A DNA stretch of 64,000 nt. Source: Stygiobacter sp. (lineage in GTDB: Bacteria > Pseudomonadota > Alphaproteobacteria > Rhodospirillales > Magnetospirillaceae). The notes under the pieces are model-generated. The model saw only the letters and a list, made by a program, of their open reading frames with translations, did no database searches and was not told the origin of the DNA. Within the stretch, counting starts at the first letter, position 1, and each line of letters begins with the position of its first letter. The stretch is taken from positions 94,254 through 158,253 of the forward strand of contig VBWB01000002.1 in NCBI GenBank assembly GCA_006218045.1. Direction: 5' to 3'. Shown in pieces: positions 8,531 to 17,616 of this stretch. Made by a program: the position numbers and the translations under genes.

Positions 8531-10752
8531 CCCAACCTGCCGTCAGCGGCGATATCCGCGATACCTCGCTGTCCGAGGCCCTGGGCGAGCGCTATCTCGC
8601 CTATGCCATGTCCACCATCGTCTCGCGTTCGCTGCCCGATGTGCGCGACGGCTTGAAGCCGGTGCACCGCCGCCTGCTGTTCGCCATGCGCCAGTTGAAG
8701 CTGGACCCCGAGGGCGGTTTCAAGAAATGCGCCCGCGTCGTCGGCGACGTCATCGGCAAATATCACCCCCATGGCGACATGTCGGTCTATGACGCCATGG
8801 TCCGTTTGGCTCAGGATTTCGCCGTGCGCTATCCGCTGGTGGAAGGCCAGGGCAATTTCGGCAATATCGACGGCGACAACGCCGCCGCCATGCGATACAC
8901 CGAGGCCAAGCTGACCGCTGTCGCCGCCGCCCTGATGGAAAATCTCGACGACGACACGGTGGATTTCCGCCCCACCTATGACGGGTCGGAAGAGGAACCG
9001 GTGGTGATGCCCGCCGCCTTCCCCAATCTGTTGGCCAATGGCGCCGCCGGCATCGCGGTGGGCATGGCCACCAATATTCCCCCACACAATGTCGGCGAAA
9101 TCTGCAACGCGCTGACCCATCTGATTGCCGCCCCCGATTGCCCCGTGGACGAGTTGGTCCGCCACATGCCCGGCCCCGATTTCCCCACCGGCGGCGTGCT
9201 GGTGGAAAGTCAGGCTTCCATCCACGAGGCTTATCGCACCGGGCGCGGCTCGTTCCGCCTGCGGGCCAAATGGGAAGTGGAAAAGCTGTCGCATGGGCTT
9301 TACCAGATCATCGTCACCGAAATTCCTTATCAGGTGCAGAAATCCAAGGTGATCGAGAAGATCGCCGAGTTGCTGAACGAGAAGAAACTACCGCTGTTGG
9401 CCGATATCCGCGACGAATCGGCGGAAGACGTCCGCGTCGTGCTGGAGCCGCGCAACCGCACGGTGGAAGCAGAGATGCTGATGGAGCAATTGTTCCGTCA
9501 GACCGATCTGGAAGTGCGCGTCAGCCTCAACATGAATGTTCTGGACCGCGACGCGGTGCCCAGCGTCATGAATTTGAAGCAGGTGCTGCAAGCCTTCCTC
9601 GACCACCGCATGGAGGTGCTGGAGCGCCGCTCGCGTTTCCGTCTCGACAAGATCGAAAGACGGCTGGAGGTGCTGGAAGGCTATCTGGTCGCCTATCTCA
9701 ACCTGGACGAGGTCATCCGCATCATCCGCGAGGAGGACGAGCCCAAGGCGGTGATGATGCGCACCTTCGGCCTGACCGAGGTGCAGACCGAAGCCATCTT
9801 GAACATGCGCCTGCGCTCGTTGCGCAAGCTGGAAGAGTTCGAGATCCGCAAGGAACACGATCAGCTTTCGGTGGAAAAGAGCGACCTTGAAGCCCTGCTG
9901 ACGGACGAACCGCGGCGCTGGTCGACCATAGCCGAGCAAGTCGCCACCACCCGCAAGGCCTTTGGTCCGGGTACGCCCTTGGGCGATCGCCGCACCCAAC
10001 TGGCCGATGCGCCGTCGGCGGTGGTGGTGCCCATCGAAGCCTTCATCGAACGCGAACCGATTACCTTGCTGCTGTCGGAAAAGGGCTGGATCCGGGCCAT
10101 GAAGGGCCATGTGGACCAGTTGGATGGCGTCAAGTTCAAGGAAGGCGATCAGTTGAAGCTGGCGCTGAAGGCCGAGACCACCGACAAGCTGCTGGTCTTC
10201 ACCTCGGATGGCCGTTTCTACACCATCGGCGGCGACAAGCTGCCGTCGGGCCGCGGCTTCGGCGAGCCTTTGCGGCTGATGATCGACATGGACAACGACG
10301 CCGAGGTGTTGTGCGTTTTCGCCCACAAGCCGGGACGCAAATTGCTGCTGTCGTCGTCGGGTGGGCGCGGTTTCCTCGTCGAGGAAGCCGAGGTGCTGGC
10401 CCAGACCAAGGCCGGCAAGATGGTGCTGAATTTGGGCGACGAGGGTGAAAAAGCGGCCTTCTGCCTGCCGGCCGAGGGTGATGCGGTGGCCATCATCGGC
10501 GACAACCGCAAGCTTCTGGTGTTCATGGCCGAGGAAATCCCGGTCATGGCCCGGGGCAGGGGGGTGCTTTTGCAGAAGTATCGCGATGGCGGCGTCGCCG
10601 ATATCAAGGTATTCACCCTGGCCGATGGCTTGTCGTGGAAGTCGGGTGAACGCACCCGCACCGAACAAGACTTGACCCCATGGCTGGGCAAGCGGGCTTC
10701 GGTTGGCCGTCTGCCGCCTACGGGTTTTCCGAGAGCCAATAAATTCACCTGA
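8527..10752 (+). CDS. parC: DNA topoisomerase IV subunit A
   Basis: Breakage-reunion subunit of topoisomerase IV, which decatenates daughter chromosomes. In the 741-residue protein [15 protein letters not shown] lies near 40-54 and the catalytic Tyr124 is in [10 protein letters not shown]. The five-bladed C-terminal part is short, as in ParC rather than GyrA. In the quinolone region the sequence is [11 protein letters not shown], with Met85 at the position of Ser80 of E. coli ParC. The ATG overlaps the recO stop by four bases. parE is not in the window. Confidence 0.93.
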   Translation: MTQPAVSGDIRDTSLSEALGERYLAYAMSTIVSRSLPDVRDGLKPVHRRLLFAMRQLKLDPEGGFKKCARVVGDVIGKYHPHGDMSVYDAMVRLAQDFAVRYPLVEGQGNFGNIDGDNAAAMRYTEAKLTAVAAALMENLDDDTVDFRPTYDGSEEEPVVMPAAFPNLLANGAAGIAVGMATNIPPHNVGEICNALTHLIAAPDCPVDELVRHMPGPDFPTGGVLVESQASIHEAYRTGRGSFRLRAKWEVEKLSHGLYQIIVTEIPYQVQKSKVIEKIAELLNEKKLPLLADIRDESAEDVRVVLEPRNRTVEAEMLMEQLFRQTDLEVRVSLNMNVLDRDAVPSVMNLKQVLQAFLDHRMEVLERRSRFRLDKIERRLEVLEGYLVAYLNLDEVIRIIREEDEPKAVMMRTFGLTEVQTEAILNMRLRSLRKLEEFEIRKEHDQLSVEKSDLEALLTDEPRRWSTIAEQVATTRKAFGPGTPLGDRRTQLADAPSAVVVPIEAFIEREPITLLLSEKGWIRAMKGHVDQLDGVKFKEGDQLKLALKAETTDKLLVFTSDGRFYTIGGDKLPSGRGFGEPLRLMIDMDNDAEVLCVFAHKPGRKLLLSSSGGRGFLVEEAEVLAQTKAGKMVLNLGDEGEKAAFCLPAEGDAVAIIGDNRKLLVFMAEEIPVMARGRGVLLQKYRDGGVADIKVFTLADGLSWKSGERTRTEQDLTPWLGKRASVGRLPPTGFPRANKFT

Positions 10753-10754
10753 GG

Positions 10755-10769
10755 ACTGGTCAGACCAGT
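10755..10769. promoter_or_regulatory. Short perfect palindrome between parC and dctP
   Basis: ACTGGTC-A-GACCAGT begins two bases after the parC stop and is followed by TTCTTTCG. It could be a weak terminator (stem ACTGG/CCAGT with a five-base loop) or an operator for the TRAP binding protein gene. The sequence does not decide. Confidence 0.35.
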
Positions 10770-10851
10770 TCTTTCGTGCCAGGATCGCCCATCTGTAATC
10801 ACTAAGGCAGGGCCGCAGGATCAATGGCCTTGCCATAACCAGGAGGAAAGC

Positions 10852-11949
10852 ATGGAAAGACGTTCCTTTCTGAAGGCTGCCGGTCTCGGCGTCGCCGGTT
10901 CCGCCATTGCCGCCCCGGCGATTGCTCAGACCAATCCCGAGGTCAAGTGGCGCATGGCGTCCAGTTTCCCCAAGAGCTTGGACACCATCTATGGCGGTGG
11001 TGAATTCGTCGCCAAGCGCGTTGCCGAACTGACCGACGGCAAGTTCCAGATTCGCGTCTTTGCCGCCGGTGAGATCGTCCCCGGCTTGCAGGTCATGGAC
11101 GCCGTCCAGGCCGGCACGGTCGAATGCGGCGCCACCGTTTCCTATTACTACGTGGGCAAGGATCCGACCTTCGCCTTTGAAGCGGCCATGCCGTTTGGCC
11201 TGAACGCCCGCCAGAACAATGCCTGGCTCTATCATGGTGGTGGCTTGCCGCTGCTGCGCGAGTTCTACAAGAAGTACAACGTCATCAATTTCCCCGCCGG
11301 CAATACCGGCGTGCAGATGGGTGGCTGGTTCCGTAAGGAAATCAAGTCGCTCAAGGATATGCAGGGCCTGAAGATGCGCATCGCCGGCATCGCCGGTCGT
11401 GTCATGGCCAAGATCGGCGTGGTGCCGCAGCAGCTGGCTGGCGGCGATATCTATCCGTCGTTGGAAAAGGGCACCATCGACGCCGCCGAATGGGTCGGCC
11501 CCTATGATGACGAAAAGCTGGGCTTCCACAAGGTGGCCAAGTACTACTACTATCCCGGCTTCTGGGAAGGCGGCCCGACCATTTCCCAGTATTGCAACCT
11601 GGACCAGTTCAACAATCTGCCCAAGCACTACCAATCTGCCTTCGAGGCAGCCTGTGCCGAAGCCAATCTTGACATGCAGGCCAAGTACGATGTGCTCAAC
11701 ATCGACGCCCTCAAGCGTCTGGTCGGGCAGGGCGCGCAGCTGCGGGCCTATCCCAAGGACGTCATGATCGCCGCCCAGGATGCCGCTTTCGAGCTGTATG
11801 ACGAAATCGCCAAGGAAAATCCCGGCTTTGCCGCCGTCCTGACCAACTGGAAGAAGTTCCGCGAGGACATCCATCTGTGGTGGCGGGTGGCGGAGTTCAA
11901 TTATGATTCGTTCGTCTTGTCCAACCCGGTGGGTGGCAAGAAGAAGTAA
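10852..11949 (+). CDS. dctP: TRAP transporter solute-binding protein (DctP family, TakP-like)
   Basis: Periplasmic receptor of a tripartite ATP-independent transporter. The 365-residue protein begins with a twin-arginine signal (ERRSFLKAAG, then a hydrophobic stretch ending APAIAQ), implying export in folded form. The mature part shows the DctP fold: WRMASSFP at the start, MQGLKMRIAGIAGR near 175, and EWVGPYDDEKLGF near 218, which resembles the alpha-keto acid binder TakP. A strong AGGAGG lies eight bases before the ATG. The two membrane subunits are encoded on the opposite strand just downstream, an uncommon layout. The substrate (perhaps a carboxylate) is inference. Confidence 0.88.
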   Translation: MERRSFLKAAGLGVAGSAIAAPAIAQTNPEVKWRMASSFPKSLDTIYGGGEFVAKRVAELTDGKFQIRVFAAGEIVPGLQVMDAVQAGTVECGATVSYYYVGKDPTFAFEAAMPFGLNARQNNAWLYHGGGLPLLREFYKKYNVINFPAGNTGVQMGGWFRKEIKSLKDMQGLKMRIAGIAGRVMAKIGVVPQQLAGGDIYPSLEKGTIDAAEWVGPYDDEKLGFHKVAKYYYYPGFWEGGPTISQYCNLDQFNNLPKHYQSAFEAACAEANLDMQAKYDVLNIDALKRLVGQGAQLRAYPKDVMIAAQDAAFELYDEIAKENPGFAAVLTNWKKFREDIHLWWRVAEFNYDSFVLSNPVGGKKK

Positions 11950-11969
11950 AGGTACCAAAAAAACGAAAA

Positions 11970-11997
11970 GCCCCGCCATTTTGGCGGGGCTTTTTTT
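11970..11997. terminator. Bidirectional terminator between dctP and dctM
   Basis: AGCCCCGCCA-TTT..-TGGCGGGGCT makes a ten-bp GC-rich stem with a tiny loop (11970-11991), preceded by an A tract and followed by seven T. It can end transcription of dctP and of the converging dctQM genes. Confidence 0.9.
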
Positions 11998-12036
11998 ATT
12001 CCCCCCTTGGACGCATGCCCAAGGGGGGGGGGAAGA

Positions 12037-13554
12037 TTACTTCTGTTCCTGCAACTGGCGCTTCAACGCCTCCATCGGGTCTTCGACCGCCCCGTCTTCC
12101 GACGGGGTATCGCTGCTTTCCGGGGCGCCATAGGCGGGGGCATCGATTTCCAGGTGGATGGTGTTCACATCCACCTTGGTGCGGCTGCCGAGACCACCTT
12201 CCACCAGCGACGGGAAGGCGATGACGATGGCCACCATGATGATCTGGATACAGACGAAGGGGATAGCGCCCCAATAGATGTCGGTGGTCTTGATGCCCTT
12301 GATGCGGCGCCGGGTGACCTTGTCGTCGTAATCGTCCTTGGGGGCGACCGAACGCAGGAAGAACAGGGCGAAGCCGAAGGGCGGATGCATGAACGAGGTC
12401 TGCATGTTCACCGCCAGCAACACGCCGAACCAGATCAGGTCGATGCCCAGCTTTTCCGCCACCGGCCCCAACAGCGGGACGATGATGAAGGCCAACTCGA
12501 AGAAATCGAGGAAGAAGGCGAGGACGAAGACCAGGATGTTGACGACGATCAGGAAGCCCAGCACGCCACCGGGCAGACCGGTCAGCAGATGCTCGACCCA
12601 CAGATCGCCGTTGACGGCGCGGAACACCAAGCCGAACACGGTCGAGCCGATCAGGATGAACAGCACGAATGACGACAGCTTGGCCGTGCTTTCCATGGCC
12701 TGCTTCATCAGGTCCAGGGACAGGCGGCGGCGGAGGACGGCCAGGATCAGGGCGCCGGCGGCGCCCATGGCACCGGCCTCGGTCGGTGTCGCCACACCGA
12801 TGAAGATGGTCCCGAGAACCAGGAAGATCAGCACCAGTGGCGGCACCAGCGAGAACAATACCTTCTGCACCAGCTTGAAGCCGCGCAGGGTGCGGGCATC
12901 CAGCGGCAGGGCCGGAGCGGCACTGGGGCGGAAAATCGAAGTCAAGGCGATGAAACCGGCATACATGGCGGTCAGTACCAGACCGGGGATCATGGCGCCT
13001 TGGTACATGTCGCCGACCGAACGGCCCAACTGGTCGGCCATGATGATCAACACCAAGGACGGCGGGATGATCTGGGCCAAGGTACCCGAGGCGGCGATGA
13101 CGCCGCTGGCCAGGCGCGGGTCATAGCCGTAACGCAGCATGATCGGCAGCGAGATCAGGCCCATGGAGATGACGCTGGCGGCAACCACACCGGTGGTGGC
13201 GGCCAGCAGGGCACCGACGAAGATGACCGCATAGGCCAGACCGCCGCGGATGGGGCCGAACAACTGGCCGATGGTATCGAGCAGATCTTCAGCCATGCCG
13301 CTGCGTTCCAGGATCAGCCCCATGAAGGTGAAGAACGGAATGGCCAGCAGGGTTTCATTGCGCATGATGCCGAACACGCGTTCGGGCAGCGCCTGGAACA
13401 ATTCGATGTGGAACAGGCCCAGTTCCATGCCCAACAGCCCGAACAACAGGCCATTGGCAGCCAGGGCGAAAGCCACCGGATAACCGCACAGCAGGAACAG
13501 AACCAGGGCGCCGAACATCAACGGCGCCATGTTGGCGATAATGAAGGCGGTCAT
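12037..13554 (-). CDS. dctM: TRAP transporter large permease subunit
   Basis: Main membrane subunit that couples solute uptake to an ion gradient. The 505-residue protein is almost wholly hydrophobic with about a dozen helices. Family motifs visible: FALAANGLLFGLLG early, a conserved ATTGVVAASVISMG loop near 135, GVIAASGTLAQIIPPS near 168, and GVATPTEAGAMGAAGAL near 275. A C-terminal acidic tail (SDTPSEDGAVEDPMEALKRQ) extends past the usual end. I chose ATG 13554, which overlaps dctQ by four bases, over a longer frame that runs into dctQ. Confidence 0.92.
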   Translation of the reverse strand: MTAFIIANMAPLMFGALVLFLLCGYPVAFALAANGLLFGLLGMELGLFHIELFQALPERVFGIMRNETLLAIPFFTFMGLILERSGMAEDLLDTIGQLFGPIRGGLAYAVIFVGALLAATTGVVAASVISMGLISLPIMLRYGYDPRLASGVIAASGTLAQIIPPSLVLIIMADQLGRSVGDMYQGAMIPGLVLTAMYAGFIALTSIFRPSAAPALPLDARTLRGFKLVQKVLFSLVPPLVLIFLVLGTIFIGVATPTEAGAMGAAGALILAVLRRRLSLDLMKQAMESTAKLSSFVLFILIGSTVFGLVFRAVNGDLWVEHLLTGLPGGVLGFLIVVNILVFVLAFFLDFFELAFIIVPLLGPVAEKLGIDLIWFGVLLAVNMQTSFMHPPFGFALFFLRSVAPKDDYDDKVTRRRIKGIKTTDIYWGAIPFVCIQIIMVAIVIAFPSLVEGGLGSRTKVDVNTIHLEIDAPAYGAPESSDTPSEDGAVEDPMEALKRQLQEQK

Positions 13555-14105
13555 TCCTTGGCCCCTCCGTGATGGCCGGCGGCAGGGGCGCCGTATGAGT
13601 CGATATGTCCGCTCAGGAAGGCGGCGCGCTTGATGATTTCCGACAAGCCTTGCAGCACCAGCAGGGCGAACCCCACCGGGATCAGCAGCTTGGCCGGCCA
13701 GCGGATCAGGCCGCCGGCATCGCTGGAATGTTCCATGGTGATAAAGGAATCGACGAAGATGGGGATCGACAGCCACATGATCATGATGGCCATGGGGAAC
13801 AGGAAAAACAGCCCCCCCAGAATGTCGATCCAGGCCTGGGCCCGCTGACTGAGGCCACTGCTGAGCACGTCGATGCGGATATGTTCATTGCGGAGCAAGG
13901 TGTAACCCGCGGCCAGCAGAAAAACTGCCGAGAACAAATACCATTGGATTTCAAGCCATGCGTTGGAACTGGCGTTGAACGCATAACGGACGACGGCGTT
14001 GCCCGAACTGACGATGACCGCCAGCAGGATCAACCAATATACCGACTTGCCGACCATCGTATTCAAACGGTCGATCAGGCCGCTGAGTTTCAGCAGCAGC
14101 GTCAT
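13551..14105 (-). CDS. dctQ: TRAP transporter small permease subunit
   Basis: Small membrane subunit that partners DctM. The 184-residue protein has four predicted helices, with the family pattern of a first helix followed by SSGNAVVRYAFN and WLEIQWYLF, then RNEHIRIDVL near residue 70. An ATG-TGA overlap of four bases links it to dctM. A good GGAGG lies six bases upstream of the ATG. The two-gene unit probably starts from the palindrome-bearing gap just upstream. Confidence 0.88.
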   Translation of the reverse strand: MTLLLKLSGLIDRLNTMVGKSVYWLILLAVIVSSGNAVVRYAFNASSNAWLEIQWYLFSAVFLLAAGYTLLRNEHIRIDVLSSGLSQRAQAWIDILGGLFFLFPMAIMIMWLSIPIFVDSFITMEHSSDAGGLIRWPAKLLIPVGFALLVLQGLSEIIKRAAFLSGHIDSYGAPAAGHHGGAKE

Positions 14106-14145
14106 GGAACCTCCCTAAACCTGTACCGGTATTACCTCTTGGACA

Positions 14146-14174
14146 TTCGCACTATGACATGGTGTCAATGCGAA
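14146..14174. promoter_or_regulatory. Candidate operator upstream of dctQM
   Basis: A composite inverted repeat: outer arms TTCGCA (14146-14151) and TGCGAA (14169-14174), inner arms TGACA (14155-14159) and TGTCA (14163-14167) around TGG. It lies 41 bases before the dctQ start, a position suited to a regulator of the transporter. No matching regulator gene is adjacent. Confidence 0.45.
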
Positions 14175-14191
14175 GGCCAGATGGCCCATGC

Positions 14192-14209
14192 ATTACGGAT
14201 TTCCGTAAT
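14192..14209. repeat. Perfect 8-bp inverted repeat at the 3' end of bpt
   Basis: ATTACGGA-TT-TCCGTAAT lies six bases past the bpt stop. There is no T run in the direction of bpt, so it is a poor intrinsic terminator; it may instead be a second operator for dctQM. Confidence 0.4.
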
Positions 14210-14214
14210 AGCGA

Positions 14215-14970
14215 TCAGCGGAATTGCGGAACCGGGTTGGGGAAAGCGTCCCCCTCCAGCAATTGCCAGCCATTGACGCCAAAGGCTTCCAATGGCTGAA
14301 AGCGGGACTTGTAGGCCATCTTGCGGCTCTCAGCGATCCAATAGCCCAAATACACATAAGGGAGTCCCAGGCGCAGCGCCTCATCGATCAGCCACAACAC
14401 CATGAAGGTGCCGAGCGAGCGCTTGTCCATTTCGGGGGCATAAAAGCTGTAGACGGCGGACAACCCATCGCCCATGCGGTCGGTCAGGCACACGGCGGTC
14501 AGGGTGCCGTCGGGCTGGCGGAATTCCAGCAAGAAAGTGTCGATTGGACTGTCTTCGACCATGGATCGATAGTCATAGAAGCCCATCAACGCCATGTCGC
14601 CGCCGCTGTGGCGGGATTCCTGATATTGGGAAAACAGCTTGTACTGTTCCGCCGTCGCCCGCGCCGGCACTCTCCGCGCGGTCAGATTCTGATTTTGTTT
14701 CCACACCTTGCGCATGGTCCGGTCCGGCTGAAACGGACGGACGGCGATGCGCACCGGGATGCAAGCCGAACATCCCGGGCAGGCCGGAGTATAGGCGATG
14801 GAATGGGACCGGCGAAAGCCCGCGCGCGACAGGGCTTCGTGCAGAATTTCCGAATCCGGCCCGTTCAGCTCGGTGACGATCTTGCGTTCCAGCCGACCAT
14901 TGATATAGGGGCAGGGCAAAGCCGCCGTCGTGAAGAAGAAATGCGGACGTTTGAGCGGAATATGATCCAT
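14215..14970 (-). CDS. bpt: Aspartate/glutamate leucyltransferase (arginyl-tRNA-protein transferase family)
   Basis: Transfers leucine from Leu-tRNA to proteins bearing N-terminal Asp or Glu, marking them for ClpS/ClpAP decay. In the 251-residue protein the N-terminal domain shows FFFTTAALPCPYINGRLERK and the conserved YTPACPGCSACIPVRI cysteine cluster near 60-75, with RRSHSIAY before it; the C-terminal acetyltransferase-like domain contains LGTFMVLWLIDEA and YVYLGYWI. Length matches the Bpt subfamily. The assignment of Leu rather than Arg transfer follows from bacterial family members. Confidence 0.9.
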   Translation of the reverse strand: MDHIPLKRPHFFFTTAALPCPYINGRLERKIVTELNGPDSEILHEALSRAGFRRSHSIAYTPACPGCSACIPVRIAVRPFQPDRTMRKVWKQNQNLTARRVPARATAEQYKLFSQYQESRHSGGDMALMGFYDYRSMVEDSPIDTFLLEFRQPDGTLTAVCLTDRMGDGLSAVYSFYAPEMDKRSLGTFMVLWLIDEALRLGLPYVYLGYWIAESRKMAYKSRFQPLEAFGVNGWQLLEGDAFPNPVPQFR

Positions 14971-15001
14971 CGAAACCGGTCTCGGCCTGAGCGACCGTTT
15001 A

Positions 15002-15487
15002 TTATAAGCGGGTTTTGGCGTTGATAACCACTGTTCCGGCCAGGAAGTCGTGCAAAGTTCGTCTTTGTGGGGTGAACAAGGCGATGATCAGCACCAGAAA
15101 GCCGGTCAGTGCCACCGATCCGAAAAATGCCACCGTCAGGATCAAGGCCTGCAACAGTGATGGTGGCAATCCATCGGCGGCAGTGACAACCTGGATCCCC
15201 ATCACGCGCATGCCCAAGGTAGCCGAGGCCGGACTGGCGATCAGCAAGGTGTGGTAAGCCAAGGGCAGCAGGACAACGGCCATGGCCTGTAGCGGCAACA
15301 GCAGCCCGAAGCTTAAGATTCCAAGCAGGCCGGTAGCCACCCATGCCGCCATGACCAGAACCGAGATCACCACCAGATCAATCAGATAGGCAAATATCCG
15401 CTTAAGGGTGATGCCGTTGAACAATTCGGGCCGGCGCATGGGGGCCATGTCCTGCCCGGGGGGAATGATGGTGATGTGCGTATTCAC
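15002..15487 (-). CDS. RDD family membrane protein
   Basis: A 161-residue protein with the RDD pattern: an Arg followed by Asp pairs within membrane helices (KRIFAYLIDLVVIS near residues 29-42, SATLGMRVMGIQVV near 90, RRTLHDFLAGTVV near the end). About four helices are predicted. The start is GTG at 15487 with AGGAGAAGC upstream. RDD proteins are poorly defined; some have been linked to ion exchange. The gene stands between bpt and motB on the same strand. Confidence 0.8.
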   Translation of the reverse strand: MNTHITIIPPGQDMAPMRRPELFNGITLKRIFAYLIDLVVISVLVMAAWVATGLLGILSFGLLLPLQAMAVVLLPLAYHTLLIASPASATLGMRVMGIQVVTAADGLPPSLLQALILTVAFFGSVALTGFLVLIIALFTPQRRTLHDFLAGTVVINAKTRL

Positions 15488-15544
15488 GCTGCTTCTCCTG
15501 CCGGTTCCCTGGAATTTAGGTTCGTCACGGGGATTGCGCCAGGG

Positions 15545-16513
15545 CTAACCCTTTTTGCCGCCGGTAGCAGGGGTAGGAGCGGGGGCGGGAGTCGGATTTG
15601 GGGCGGCTGGAACCGGCGTTTGCGGCGGTTCGGTCAGGTCGTTCTCGCGCAGCAGGATGATGCTGATGCGGCGATTGCGCGGCGCCTTGGGATCGTCGAC
15701 CACCAAGGGCTCGGACGAGGCGCGACCGACGATACGGTCGATGCGTTCCTCGGGCACACCCGACCCCAGCAAGGCCCGGCGGCTGGCCAAAGCGCGGTCC
15801 GCCGACAATTCCCAATTGGTATAGCCGGAGGGATCGCGGAAAGGGATGGCGTCGGTGTGGCCGGTGATGGAAATCTTGTTGGGCATCTGGTTGACGATGC
15901 GCGACACCAGATCAAGCAAGGCGCGGGTGTGGCCGAACATGGCCGAGCTGCCCGACGGGAACATGGCCAAGCCTTCCTGGTCGGTGATCTGGATGCGCAA
16001 ACCCTCGGGGGTATTGTCCACCATCATCGAGCCCTCGAACTGCTTCAGTTCGGGGATGCCCTTGAGGGCGTTGTCCAGCACTTCCTTGGCCTTATCGAAC
16101 TTCTGCTGTTCGCGTTCGGCCATCTTCTCGCGGAAATCCTCTTCGCTCATCCCCTCCAAGGGCTCGGTGTTTTCCGAGGTCATGTCCTCGCCGCCGGGGC
16201 CGATGGAGGAGGGCGGCAGATGCTGAACCAGGCTGGGAGAACTGGTCTGCGACACCTGGGCGCCCTGACCGATCACCTGACCGCCGAGGAGGCCTCCGGC
16301 GCCGGAGGCGCTTTTCGAGGCCATGGAAGGGGCGAAATAGTTGGAAATACCGGTCAACTGCTCTTCCGTCACCGCGTTGAGCAGCCATAGCAGCAAGAAA
16401 AAGGCCATCATCGCGGTCACGAAGTCGGCATAAGCCACCTTCCAGGCACCGCCGTGATGGCCGCCCGCAACCTTCTTGACCCTTTTGATGATGATCTGCT
16501 GACCTTCGGCCAT
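15545..16513 (-). CDS. motB: Flagellar motor stator protein MotB
   Basis: Stator subunit anchored to peptidoglycan. The 322-residue protein has one membrane helix near residues 28-47 with the proton-binding Asp30 in VAYADFVTAMMAFFLLLWLL; Asp at this site indicates H+ drive. A long plug/linker region (about 50-180) is rich in Glu, and the C-terminal OmpA-like domain shows ITGHTDAIPF and NWELSADRALASRRAL. It ends in a Pro/Ala-rich tail. It follows motA on the minus strand after 23 bases. Confidence 0.95.
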   Translation of the reverse strand: MAEGQQIIIKRVKKVAGGHHGGAWKVAYADFVTAMMAFFLLLWLLNAVTEEQLTGISNYFAPSMASKSASGAGGLLGGQVIGQGAQVSQTSSPSLVQHLPPSSIGPGGEDMTSENTEPLEGMSEEDFREKMAEREQQKFDKAKEVLDNALKGIPELKQFEGSMMVDNTPEGLRIQITDQEGLAMFPSGSSAMFGHTRALLDLVSRIVNQMPNKISITGHTDAIPFRDPSGYTNWELSADRALASRRALLGSGVPEERIDRIVGRASSEPLVVDDPKAPRNRRISIILLRENDLTEPPQTPVPAAPNPTPAPAPTPATGGKKG

Positions 16514-16536
16514 CGCGCTATTGCCTTACCAATTCA

Positions 16537-17397
16537 TCAATCGGGCGGCAGGTTTGTGACGGTTTCTTCAAGCTCCTGGAAGGTCGGACGCAATTCGTCG
16601 GGAAGGATCTTGCGGGCGAATTCGATGGAGACCTGGGGGGCGTAGCCCTGCATATGGGCCAGCAGGCCGGCCTTGATGGCCAGCAGATAATAATGGTCCG
16701 AATCGAACGACATCTGCATGTTGCGGGAGATGGGGGCGAAGAAGGCATAAGACACCAGAACGCCGGTGAAAGTGCCGACCAGGGCCGCGCCGATCAGGTG
16801 GCCCAACACTTCCGGCGGCTCGGTGATCGAGCCCATGGTGTGAATGACGCCGAGCACGGCGGCGACGATGCCCAGGGCCGGCATGGCGTCGGCCATCAGG
16901 TTCACCGCGTGGGAAATCTCGTGATAGTGCTTGTGGTGGGCTTCCAGCTCGCCATCGATGATGGACTCGAGCTCGTGGGCGTTGGAGGTGCCCAAGGTCA
17001 GCAGGCGCAGATAGTCGCAAAAGAATGTCCGCGTATGATGGTCATTGGAAAAGCCGGGAAACTTCTGGAACAGTGGACTTTCGTCCGGCTTTTCCACGTG
17101 GCTTTCCAAGGCCAGGTCGCCCTTGGTCTTGGCCAGCTTGAACACCGCGTACAGCATGGACAGCATCTCGATGTATGCGTCCTTTTTGTAATGCGCGCCC
17201 TTGAACACCATGCCGATTTTCTTGAACACGCCCATGATGATGTCTTTGGGGTTGCCCAACAACATTGAGCCGAAGGCTGCACCAAGAATGATGATGAACT
17301 CGAACGGCTGCCACAACACATCAAGGTGACCACCCGCAGCGGCATAACCGCCAATCACACTCGCAATTGTCACCACGATGCCGATGATCGCGAACAT
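16537..17397 (-). CDS. motA: Flagellar motor stator protein MotA
   Basis: Forms the ion channel with MotB and drives FliG. The 286-residue protein has the expected four membrane segments: two near the N-terminus (residues 3-22 and 31-48), a large cytoplasmic loop with charged residues, then two helices from about 165 (AVNLMADAMPALGIVAAVLGVIHTM starts this part) and about 200 (GHLIGAALVGTFTGVLVSY). The conserved Pro of each channel helix is present. No other flagellar genes lie nearby, so motAB is a separate locus here. Confidence 0.95.
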   Translation of the reverse strand: MFAIIGIVVTIASVIGGYAAAGGHLDVLWQPFEFIIILGAAFGSMLLGNPKDIIMGVFKKIGMVFKGAHYKKDAYIEMLSMLYAVFKLAKTKGDLALESHVEKPDESPLFQKFPGFSNDHHTRTFFCDYLRLLTLGTSNAHELESIIDGELEAHHKHYHEISHAVNLMADAMPALGIVAAVLGVIHTMGSITEPPEVLGHLIGAALVGTFTGVLVSYAFFAPISRNMQMSFDSDHYYLLAIKAGLLAHMQGYAPQVSIEFARKILPDELRPTFQELEETVTNLPPD

Positions 17398-17432
17398 TCA
17401 CTTCCCCTGCTGCGGTCCAATCGGGACACCAC

Positions 17433-17448
17433 ACGATCACTTGATCGT
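17433..17448. promoter_or_regulatory. Inverted repeat upstream of motA
   Basis: ACGATC-ACTT-GATCGT lies 35 bases before the motA start in the 219-base divergent gap with the flavin reductase gene. A second inverted repeat in the same gap, TTGACC-6-GGTCAA at 17553-17570, lies nearer the flavin reductase. Both are candidate operators; neither matches a regulator I can name. Confidence 0.35.
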
Positions 17449-17616
17449 TTCGGAGAATGCTATATTTCGTCGCCTGTGTCCCGAGTCAACTGCGTTCTTG
17501 GCAAAAAAACATGATGCGGACAGGCCTTGGGGGGAAACGTTAAAGCCGGCATTTGACCTGTGGCGGTCAACCCCAGTAATCTCCACATCCGTCATCATCA
17601 AGATCGAGCGAGTGCA

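Noticed and set aside
9388..11979. 863-residue minus-strand open frame across parC and dctP
   Set aside because: It covers two clear plus-strand genes and their gap, with low-complexity composition typical of a shadow frame.
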